64,000 nucleotides of DNA from Arbacia lixula (lineage: Eukaryota > Echinodermata > Echinoidea > Arbacioida > Arbaciidae): assembly GCA_963669155.1 (NCBI GenBank), contig OZ022595.1:3126705-3190704 (forward strand), read 5' to 3'. Both the position numbers and the translations under genes were made by a program. This document shows positions 41,701 through 53,700 of this stretch, in pieces. The first letter of the stretch is position 1. The number at the start of each line of letters is the position of its first letter. Below the pieces are notes generated by a model, which had not been told where the DNA came from, ran no database searches, and saw only the letters and a list, made by a program, of their open reading frames with translations.

Positions 41701-44700
41701 TAGGTTTCTACCGAACTTCCTTCAGGCGAGACAATGACAAAATCAGCTATCGGTATCATTTTTTTTATGGATAACCTTGAATAAATTGACTGCATTATTT
41801 AACCCCTATAATCGGTTAAAGCAACTTAAATTGCAACTCTTTGCATTGTATTATCCTAGATATGGTGAAAAGTAGTCAGTTGTGGCGGCCATTTAAAAAA
41901 AAAATAATAATTTGGTTATTTGTTGGTCATAATTGATGTAAAAAACAAGTGCAAATTGTCAGTCTATTATTATTTCAAGGTGATGTAGCGCAGGACTCAG
42001 TAATAAAAAAAAAAAAAAAATTGATTCGTAGGCACGAACTCATACATTCAAAATACAACCTGTATCTAAGGCGGGTTCTGCATCAGGCTTACGCTCCCAT
42101 AAATCTGCATTAGGACCGCCCATCTCTTTACCAAATATCAGCATAATGATGAACAAAAATAACAAATTGTAATATGGGAGAAAATGTGGACACAAGAGGC
42201 CCATAATGGACACAAGGGACATACATACCCAATAAACCCCAGATGCTTGGACTGTTTTCTGACAAGTTTTACTTTGTTAATGAATACAAAGAAATGTGTA
42301 TTACCATGGATTTAATGTATTTGGGAGATACATGTATGGTAAAATCACATTCTTCGCCCCTCATTGTTGTAAAAATCACCACAAAGCCCAACAAATGTGG
42401 TACCATCTTGTAGGAAATGTTATCCACTTTAATTGTTACGCCCGAATTGTTATGATAATCACCACAAAGCCTAACAAATGTGCAAACTGTGCGTAATACT
42501 AACTAGTTCTACACAATTCACTCGCGAGCGCTACGGCCAAGCAATCCTGTTTTGACCGATCAAACCCTCACGATCCAAGCCCACAGAGTAATTACTACTG
42601 AATCTTTTCAAAAGTCAAAGTGTGTATATTTTTATGAGTAAAATATATTTCGCAAGTGAAAAATGAAATACTTTTAATATTATAGATATTGATTTGAAAA
42701 CCAGTCTTAATTGTTATTTTTTAAATATTATGTTACCAATAAATACCGTTAGTGTGCAAATTTTCTTGCCAGGATCGCATCCAGGCTTTCCAAACGACGA
42801 ACACTTTACGTACGTGTACGACCCCCTGGCTTGAAAAGGTCACCAAATATCGGCCAGCTGCTGCAGCTGATCAGCTGCGAATGCATCGGCGTGTTTGTAT
42901 TGTATGTACTGTGATCTAGCTAGCTAGCTCGGGATGGTACCGAGCATTGCAGGCCATGCAAATGTATACAGGGCCGGTGTGACAGCGCGGCGCAGGCAGT
43001 AGAAAACTGTCCGAAAACATGGAAGAAGCAAGGGAAGAATGGAGCTTGAAGCAGCGGCTTCAAGATCCAAAGAAGCGGATTTACATCCACAAGCCCCCTG
43101 GCCTGTCATGAGCTATCCTGTACATACATTTAGATAAGAGTGTACACATTGCATTCATTTACAGCCAAATGGCAGGCACCGGAAGAAACATATAATCTCA
43201 ATCCCTGTCTAAAAAATTCCTTATCGGTATGCTTAAAGAAGACACCAGCAAAAGACCTCGCGAGCATGTCGAATTCCTTCGTAATCTAGGTGCAGCAAAA
43301 TCTGCGCGTGAGATTTCGCGAGACGAAAAATAAAACGCTCACGATTTCTATAGAACGAGCGAGCGCTGCCGATTGACTGTTTACGTGTAACCAGACATCA
43401 CGCATTGCACACACGCGAAACCCGAAACAACCCGAACTTCACGCGATTCTCATTGGGAAGTGTACATTGCGCAACAGTATGCCTGTGTTGCGCAATAAGT
43501 AAAGTGCCCTCTATTTTGAAGACACACTGTCTCTAACTTGTGCCATATTCAAGTTAACTTGTGACACCTCGGCGGAACTCGAAACAACTTGAGGCAGATC
43601 AAACGCTGTGAGTTATTACGAGTTTGGAAGAGTGCAACACAAGCTCACCACGAGCATAGCGAGTGGCCCACGAGTTGTTTTGAGTTGTTACGAGTTGAGC
43701 ACGAGTTGCACCGATCTCTGCACGAGTCCCACCAGTGCTCGTAGCAAGCTCGTGGGAAGGTCATACGAGTCACTTTTGCATGAAATTGCTACCTTTGTGT
43801 GAACGCGCGTTTCACAACGCAACTCGCCGTGCCAACTTGGCTAAGTGGGAGACATACATTAGACCCTAACAATTCAGGCAAATTGCATCAGCCCAGACTA
43901 TGTGGAATACAAGTCAGTACCTCCTACCTCCTATTGATCTCATCCCCAAAACACTTGAACTTACTTCAGTTATAGAAGCAGCTCTGAAGTACCCCAGTGT
44001 CACATAGAAGCCCCAATGTTCAACAGGGTAAGGCACCCCCGTCTGAGCACAGTAGACCTTCATGTACTCCTCTCTGCTGGGGATACCAGGCACATTGCTT
44101 ATAGTGGTCTCTCCTCCAGCTGCGTATGATAAATGCAGAGATACTGTATCACTGGAAACATGTAAAGGATCTATGCCGATTAAGCAAAAAAAACACAGTC
44201 TTTGTTACGATTGTCATTAGGAACAGAAGAAGGAGTGGCATTGCTTTTAAGGGGGCACTATAAACAGGACACATTAAAACTACATTCATACAGTGACTAT
44301 GCAATCACATCACAATAACAAAGCCATACCACTCGAGTCATATAAGAATGAAGCTTATGAAGCAAGGTATTTAAATGTTATTTTTATGCTGCCATTATTT
44401 TTGTGGTTACCATGTTCACTAAATGCCTACAGGCTATTTGATGATACATATATGCTTATAATTTGATTATACATCAACACATTATCTTCAAAACTTAAAG
44501 ATATGTTAGGTGTGAGGAGACAAAAAAATTTTACTGGTCGTTTTTTTGTTTCAAGGTCAATCGTTGCCATGGCAATGAAATAGACCAATCAGAATTGAGT
44601 ACCTCATATTTTGACAAATCAAAAATATTGAGTCAAAACTGTCAATGAGAATTTATCCCTATACAGTTCTCAATGAACTGACCAAATTTGGTTGATACGA

Positions 44701-47700
44701 TCAATTCACGACAGAAAGGATCGCACAAAATGATGCCAATATTTAGTTTATGTGTTCTTTATTATTTGGAGTATTTCCCCTTTAAAATCAATACAAACTT
44801 TCACAAACTTTCCCTATCAATACATATCAGTTACATAATGTATATCAATTACTGTACAGTGTATGTGTACAGGTTAGCTTACAATGTTGGAGGATACTGA
44901 AGTCAAATGAATCCACGGCTCCCGCTGCTGGTTCAGTTGATAATCCGACCCAGTATTCCCAAATTATGATCACAATGTTGATCCCAATGTTGCATGGGCG
45001 GAAATCCCGGTGGGGACGGGGGGTTGGGGACGGGGGGGGGGGGGGTTCAAGGGGGGGGGGGTCCTGTACCCCCCACCAATTCGAAGAAAGGGGACACACT
45101 ATCAAATGTCCCCCCCCCCACTATTTTCGGACCTGTACCCCTACTATGTGAAATGTCCCCCCCACCATTTTCGGTCCTGTACACAGACGATATGTAATGT
45201 CCCCCACTATTTTCGTTCCCCCCCCCCCACTAACCGAGACTAACTCCCCCCCCCCCCCCGCACTGAGAGCACTTTCAGAGACTGGGCGGGATGAAAAATT
45301 TATAACACCCCCCCAAAAAAAAAATAAATAAATAAAAATAAAAATAAAAAATCCAGCTAACTTCTTGAGGATAAATATGTCCCAGCCCCCACTCCCATCT
45401 TCAATGAGCGATTTCCGCCCATGCAATGTTGTACGCTGAAGAGCAGGTATTCCAGATAGTCAAGTCCAAATAGATGATCCAAGATGGTAAAATATCAATC
45501 CACAGAGTGTGAGGCTTTCACAGGCAGGATCTCATAAGCACTATTTAACATCGTATAAATCCACAGGTGTGTATCGAGCCAAGGTCACAATAGATTCTTA
45601 ATGGCAGGTTATTATTACCACAGGTGACTGGAGCAAGATGATATAAAAACTCTGAACTCTGAATGTCCAAAACAACTCATATACTACAATCTGTACATTC
45701 TAGAAGGTTCTATCATCTGTGCATCTACAAAGTTCTATCCATGCTTGTAAACATGACAAGCAATAAACCCAATGACCTGACCCAGATTCTACTGAATCTA
45801 TTACTGTCTGTAATGTTCCAGATTCTACTGTTCTGAACTGTTCATTGATGAGTCATCACTGGCCCAAAAGGTCATTGAACTCCACAGGCACACTCCAGCC
45901 AGTGCCTCCTTTATTATGCTAATTATCTCGCTATTATGTGATTCGTCCAAATATCTTGAAAATGTCCTCATTATTTAACACGAGAAGTTCAAAGAAATTA
46001 TCACAACTTGCTTAGTTCATTAAAGTCATAATGGCGAACTTTAAGACATAAATTGATTCAAAATTTCTTATAGGCCTATGTTATAAAATGTAATACATTG
46101 CTTCTGTGAATACTGGTAAATATTGCAAATACTATTACATGTACATGTATTTCGAAACTGTTTTCTATTCTTTCTTTTTTTTCTTTTTCTTAAAGAAAAC
46201 ATATACATAATAAATTGTGTTGTACTATTGTACTATGTATTTCTCATACCTTTAAAGGGGTCGTCAGAAATGATAAATAAACATCAAACTTCAAACTTCA
46301 TCTTTGATGTAAATAACACCTGGCCCAGATAGCCCAGGAAGTACACATTGCGCAATGTTGATTTCACCAGGGAGGAATTTCACAAGCACATAGACTGCAT
46401 CTCATTCAATGTATAACTTACACAAATTCATAACATGGTACTATTTCTATTTACCATTCCAAAGTTATTCAAGGTTATACAATGTGTTGAAAAAAAAAAT
46501 AATGGTAAATCGAATGGTAATTGAAAATTACAAATAGTGTAATGTTATTGCCGGATGTCACTGTAATTACAATTTTTCACACATAAATAATTAAAAATAT
46601 GGGGTAAATCATATGTCAAATTAAAGGGGAATAGTAGCTCTTTCAAATAGAATGAAATATTTTGTTTTAACATTTGATGAAAATATGAGTATAGTGGCCC
46701 CCTTAAAACAAGAGGTAAACAGTAGAACTACATGAAATGCACCAGTAGCCAGAAGTACTCATTGTAATACAGTAGAAGCATAGATGGTAATAAAAAGTAG
46801 TAGATAAGTATGAGTTGTAGAAGTTGCAATAGTAGTTAAAGTAGCAATTGTAATATTATCAGTAGGAATAGTAAAGGCAGTAGGATCAGTATTATTTGTA
46901 CACGAAGTATCACTTAGTAGTAGTAGAAAAAGGAGAAGAAAAAGAAGAAGAGGAAGGGGAGGAAGAGGAGGAAGAGGAAGAGGAGGATGAGGAAGAGGAG
47001 GAAGAGGAAGAGGAGGAAGAGGAAGAAGATGAAGAAGAGGAAGAGGCAGAAGAAGACAGAGAAGACAAAGAATACAAAGACGAAGAAGAAGAAGAAAAAG
47101 AAGAAGAAGAAGAAGAAGAAGAAGAAGAAGAAGAAGAAGAAGAAGAAAAAAGTATATAAGTCATAGCAAAGGCTCTGCCTACCTAATGGGTTGCCCATTC
47201 CGCTATCCATGTCAACAGGCCAGTGATAGGGGGCGCAATTGTAGGCCAAGTCAGTCAGAGGGTCACCTAGTGTGGACAGCTCCCAGTCCAGGACCGCAAT
47301 CACTCGTGGCTACAGTCCATAGAAAAGACAAGCAGCAAATGAGGAATACAGCAACGATTCAACATGACACACACTGAAACAAGCAATTAAGTGTTAGTGA
47401 TATTTGTTTGTCTCGCAATGTAAAGTCAACAAAGATTACAAAAAGATCACGTTAAGTGCGCCGCTGCAACATTTCGTCAGATGTGATACAAAAATGTAGT
47501 AAGCAAGGTCCTTTGTCCCTTTGACCATCTTGGAGCTGTTTCTCGCTCTTACGGTTTAGTGCACTGCCCTGACCAAAGGGTATATGGGTCTGTTCACGAA
47601 GTTGGGAACCTTTTTGTGACATTTTATCATAACTTTTAAAATAAGACTTATCTAAAGTTGGCCATTTGATGTAATATTTGTGTTACCTTCATGAAGCATT

Positions 47701-50700
47701 TAAAGATCTCAAGACATTTTGTTTTATGCTACTTTTTAAATAATATTAGAAATTGTACAAAAATTAGGGTTCTGGATGTAACATGGACACGGTGTCCATG
47801 TTACATCCACAACTGTTTATTTTTGGTTTTACAGCAAATCAGTATTACCAATCATGATAAGTATTGATGTTATTACTATTGGGTACATGGCTGATGCAAT
47901 GCAACAAAAATTGGAATAAACAAATACTTGATTCACTGACTTCTGATGAATTGGTTGTGGATGTAATGGTGTCCAAATGTGTGACAAAAATTGACCCATT
48001 TTGGAAACCGTTACATCCACAACCAGTTCTTCAAGAGTCAATGAATAAAGTATTTCTTTAGTTCCTATTTTCGTTGCATTGCATCAGCCATGTACCCCAT
48101 AGTTACCACACCAATACTTACCATGATTGGTATTACTGATTTGCTGTAAAACCAAAAATAAACAGTTGCGGATGTAACACGGACACTGTGTCCGTGTTAC
48201 ATCCAGAACCCTAATTTTTGTACAATTTCTAATATCATTTGAAAAGGAGGATAAAACAAAAGGTCTTTAGATCTTTAAATGCTTCATGAAGGTAACACAA
48301 ACATTACATCAAATGCCCAACTTTAGATAAGTCATATTTTAAATGTTATGATAAATTGTCACAAAAAGGGTTCCCAAATTTGTGAACAGACCCATATAAA
48401 CCCTTGCTTATTTTTGTATCACACCTGACGAAATGTTGCAGCGGTGCGTGAAATGTTGTGATCTTTTGAGATTCTGTGCTGACCTTACATTGCGAGACAA
48501 ACGAATAGCGATTATATCCGCCAGTAGTAACATATTTAGCACAAGTAATGACATCTTTATTGCTTTCTAATCTGAGCTAACAAGATCATTTATTGGTATT
48601 ATCAAAAAAATAAATTTATTAATAGCATGGATTGAAACAGGAAATAATGAGTTATTTTTTTGCATTCAAGCTGATAAACAGGCAAGATCACACAATTCTA
48701 CAGAAAGATGGCAATAAATGATAAACAAGAATTGGACTAATCAATTACACATAATGCTATTTATTTTACCTCATTTGGATGGAAAACCATGTTCTCAAGC
48801 CTGTAGTCTCCATGTACAATAGTAGTCTTCTCTTCAGTCTTCGGTATGTTATTTGGTAGCCAATCAAATAGCTCAGTTGCTGATGGAAGCTCTGGTAAAG
48901 AGGCTATTTTGATGGCTCCTTTGAACTGTCTCGTCCATGTGTTGATCTACAAAGAGAAGGATCAACATAGATAAGACCAGGAATAAACTATTACAAAGTC
49001 ATGTTTATAGCAGAGTGTCACATCAAGAATCCATTTAATTTCTTGAAAACAGGGGAGGAAAACCTGGTGTGCTGGACAGAAATAACTATAAGACGTGTGG
49101 TGTAATACCAATCTATTGCTGTTCACATTACAAGGCTTGTAATCCTACTATCACAGCGCTGATAATGCTGAAACTAAGAAAGAAAAAACAAAAATCCTTT
49201 GACTTGTCTCATTTTCCTCTGACTATGATCAACACACTCCTCTGATCTGTCAGAGATTATTCAACATGCCCTGTTGCCCTTTCTAGCTAAGGGGTTAGTA
49301 CGTAGCAGTGGTATAGACTATGAACTCCCAATAAATGAAGTGTCATTCTGCCATGAGCATGGGTCCCATTTACGAGGGAAGAAATACTTGAAACTGGTAA
49401 CATTGTCGAAATCAAATACAAATCTGCACCCGCTGATGACAGTTAAAAGGTTATGCCATGAGCACAGCCCGTACCGTACTTTTCCCATCTACGAGTACTG
49501 CAAGAATTCAAGAATTTTTGAATGGCACGATAAGGGTAAGCAAAATAAAGAATAATAATCAATTCTCACGTAAGCTGACCAGTTCTGTACTGTCTGCTAG
49601 GGATTTTGTTGCATCAAGAAAGGTTCAATTCATTACATCGGTTACAACATCATTCATTACATAGGTTAAAACATCAGCTTGGTTCACCTTGATTGTATGC
49701 ATGAATGTACAGTGAGACAATTTTTTTTTTTTTAAACTGACAATCTTTTGTAAAATCCTGGTAATACCTAATTAATGATTTAAGTGCTTCACATGTTATA
49801 AATCAAGGATTAAAGAACAGTGAAAAGAAGTCGCTAATGCTAGGTTTCTGGGGACCGGGTATACCTGGTTTCTGGAGAACATAAAGTAGAATGGTTAAGC
49901 ACTGACCTGTCTGTGACAGAAGCCTCCCTCCTTCCCATATCCTGTCAGACCCAGCTGCCTGAAGTCCAGTCGGTGCAGGAAAGCTAGGGTGTTGATCATG
50001 GCAAAGTAGATGTCTTTTCTCTCCCCAGGTGTCAGCTCAGGCAAGGTCACCTCTCGAAAGATACGCCCCTGTAATCAATAGAATACTCTATATGCCATAT
50101 TTTTCGCGAATCAGGACTTCCTGACAATTTAGCGAGTGGTTAAATTTGCGATCGTGGAATACTACTTTTTTTCGGCGTATAAGACGCACATATTTTCCCA
50201 TGAAAATCACGCCAATGTCCGGGTGCGTCTGATACGCGGCGTTAGCAAAAGTCAGGTCTTTCAAATTAACGCGTATACACAAGGGGCTATGCATTGTATG
50301 ACAATAATCAACATTCAACTACAAAATAGATGGCTTTGATAGCCCGACACAATTCCGGTAATACGATCTCAATCACATCATCAGCGTATTTACCGGTACT
50401 AACAAAGCACCAGGACTAGTTGTTGTCCTAGACATCTCAAAGAAACCGCTAGCTAGAAAGCTAAGCCCTAAGGATAAAATCTGTTGGATCAGAGCCGCTA
50501 TTGTTGCTTTGATCCGGCTGCAAGGTAGCACTATACGCATTCACGTCTCAGAGATTTAAAAAAAAAAAAAAAAAATATCTGTCGTATGAGACCTGTATAG
50601 CGCCATCTCGTGGCCGGCTCAAAGCAGCAATAGTGGCTCCGATCTAACAGAGGTAATCCTTACTTAGCGGTTTCTTTTGAGGTGTCTCGGACAACTTCTA

Positions 50701-53700
50701 GTCCTGGTGCTTTGTTAGTACTTGAATTTATGCCGGTAATGTGATTGAGATTGTATTACCGGTACATCAATTGTGTCAGGCTATCAATGCCATATATTTT
50801 GCTGTTGGCTGTATAGCATAGTCCCATACATGTGTATATGTGCTCAAAGTCAGGATGCGTCTTATCCGAGGGTGCGTCTTTTTTACCAGTCGATACGGTA
50901 ATACTATTAGTGCATGTGCTCTGCACGTCGTATTCATTTTTTCACACGTTGTTAAATTCGCAAATAGCACCCAACTCGCAAAATTCATGAAAGTAAAAAA
51001 TCTGTGAAATATATGGAGTATACAGTAGGTGGCAGTTTTCACTAGCTCTTGTTGCGCCATATTTTATCAGACATTTTATAAATGAAAATTGCCTATAATT
51101 AACCCACAGCATGTCATTTGTTAATCATTTTACCATCAATACCGGTAACTCTCATTGAGTTGCAGTTTAACTGGCACACAAAGGGTTACAAGTAAACATC
51201 TTTTCTCTCCCCAGGGGCCAACTCATCTACAATGGTACCACTAACTCTACTAACCTGTCATAGAAGAGAGGCCTTTACTATGACAATGGTTCCATGTGTT
51301 TGTGTGATAAACAATGTTGTTAATCATACCTGTAATCAGTAAGGTTTGTTATGATAGTCATAACACACCCATAAAGTGACAACCTAGATATTCCTTGGGA
51401 CCATATTGGAAATGCTCAATCATCCTAATTCACCATTGATTTGACTACTATGGCAACATCCGCAATGCTCAGAGCTAATTTGTCATTTCCATGTTACTTC
51501 CCATCGACAGATAAGTTGAATCAATTGAAAACTTATATAAATGCAACATGGCACTCATCTGAAAAGGTTTAAGGTACCCTGTCATCAAAGTGTATGTCGA
51601 CTTATGTTGATGCAACATAATATGTACATAACAAGATCACTTACTGTTCAATGGAAATATGTGTCCTATATTTTAAAATAATTTTTCTTTATTTTTTCTC
51701 AGCACTGATAAGCCTTGCCTCCAAAATATCCTCCACTCAAGATTCCCCCTGTGACATCATCAATGGTAGAAATTAGCAGGATAATGAGCAGGATTTATGC
51801 ACAAATTAAACATTGCAATGACTACCTCCACCTGCCCACAAAAGCATCACGTCTTCACACAATACATGTAACATCTAACAACCTTTCATGGGGGAATAAT
51901 CGTTTCCTTTTCTCAGAAATGTCCTAGCTATGTGATGCTATTATAAGCACCTGCAAGTAGTCATTTTTTTTTTTTGCAATGTTTAGCTTGTGCATAAATT
52001 ATGTCTATTACCCTGCTAATTTCTACCTTTGATGATGTCACAGGGGGAATTTTAAGTTGGAGGATATTTTGGAGGCGGGGCTTATCAGTGCTGAGAAAAA
52101 ATATAGAAAAATTATTTTAAAATATAGGACACATATTTCCATTGAACAGTTACTGATTTTGTTATATTAATTTGCATCAACAGAAGTCAGCATAGATTTT
52201 GATGACAGGGGCTTTTTAAGTACATACATTGAAGGATGTTCTTTTTGGAGATAATAAAATACAGCACATACCCTGACATGCTCCATAATGTAGAACTCTG
52301 TTCCAATGATGTCTGCATCCTCACAGTAGGCCAGTGGTTTGGGCACTGGGAACCCTGCTTGATGCAGGGCCAGCTGAATCCGATATTCCCTACCCACCTG
52401 GAAAAATAACACCTCAGTGAATATGACAGTCGGAGTCCTGTACTTAGCAAGCTAATACATGAATCTCCAAAGGGTTCAAGAGATGAGAGAGGTGTGGTAT
52501 TCCATGATCGTCTACACTGTATGTCATAGTCTCACAGGACGGTACATTGAAAGAGAGTACTAATCAAGCATTAAAGGGTTACTAAATTAGAAAATTAAGT
52601 TCCCACTAATCTATGTAATAACAAAAAAAAACGAATTTCACATTTGTTTGCCGCAAAAAAAGCCACATTTTGATGAAAATTTGACAAAACGCAAGCCTCC
52701 AGTGAAGTATGAGAAGTCAAAATGCCATAGATTGTACGGAAGTCAACAATAGAACATTTATGTAATGTATTCACAACTTTCCCCCTAACTGCGTAGTAAC
52801 GCGCTATTGCATTCACCTGTATCTTGTCATTCAGATTCAATGGATGGAATGCACTTTGAATCTATTAGTTGTTGCTACTCTGACAAACTTCGGACAAGCT
52901 TTGGGGTTCCCATTGGTAATGTATTGTTTGAACGGCGTGAATGAAATATTTTATTCACGCCGTTGGAATTTATGGCATTTTGACTTCTCCTACGTCACTG
53001 GAGGCATGCGTTTTTTTTTCAAATTTTCATCATGAAATTTTACATATGAAAGTGGGAACTTATTTTTCTAATTCAGTAACCCTTTAACAATATGCACATT
53101 TTCAGGATATAATTATTTGTTATCGAACACAGGTTGCAATCAGTTATGCATTTATGGAAGACTGCTAAATAAACATTTTAAGACTACACAGTACACAGAT
53201 AGTACATTGTAAATAATTGTCAGTGCACCGGTACAAGATTTTGCGTAAGGTGAAAGATTAGACAATTCATTTGATGAGGCAGAGCCAAGGTGAATAGAGC
53301 ATCTGGTCTTTCACTGAACGCGAAATCATGTTCCATGTCATGATTCCAAAAGCAGACGAACTTATATATTTTGGTATAGTGGTTGTAAATCAACACACAT
53401 TCTTCCATTTGCTTCCATTTGCTTCCATTTGTTCTTTTTTCTTTTTTTTCTTTTGGGGGTGATTTACACCTACCATCCCAAAACAATGAATTTCATTTGC
53501 TTCTTCAGGTCATCAGTGGCTTAAATTCAGTCAGAGAAACTTAATTTTAGCTGTGTACAGGTTGTTATAAATTTGTGTAAGTTGTAAATGTAGCCATTAT
53601 ATGAGATGCAGTCTATGTGGTTGTGAAATTCCTCCTTGGTGAAATCAACATTGCGCAATGTGTACTGCCTGGAAGATTCTGGAATTTGGGAGAGCTATTT

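Larger units (their letters stand above)
40401..42432. mobile_element. TTAA element family 6, with insertions
   Basis: TTAA at both ends. Terminal inverted repeats AGTGGATAACATTTTCTA continue about 95 bases inward (gatgataccatatttgttgg, ggctttgt). The 2-kb interior holds a LINE tail (41130-41385) and a small inverted-repeat element (41424-41732). Confidence 0.75.
39720..43850. mobile_element. Large (4.1 kb) element with ACGAGTT arrays near both ends
   Basis: The left end cacttcgcaaagttggag...gcgagttg resembles the inverted right end (cacttagccaagttggca...gcgagttg). Degenerate ACGAGTT/TGAGTT motifs about 20 bases apart fill 39865-40020 and 43605-43780. The interior is occupied by the element at 40401-42432. 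No transposase is recognised. Boundaries are inferred. Confidence 0.5.

Noticed and set aside
45010-45426. Gly/Pro-rich frames on both strands
   Set aside because: They come from C/G runs inside the hAT-like MITE.
46896-47303. Long poly-Glu, poly-Ser and poly-Phe frames
   Set aside because: Pure artefacts of the GAA/GGA tract. Only 47183-47309 on the minus strand is coding.
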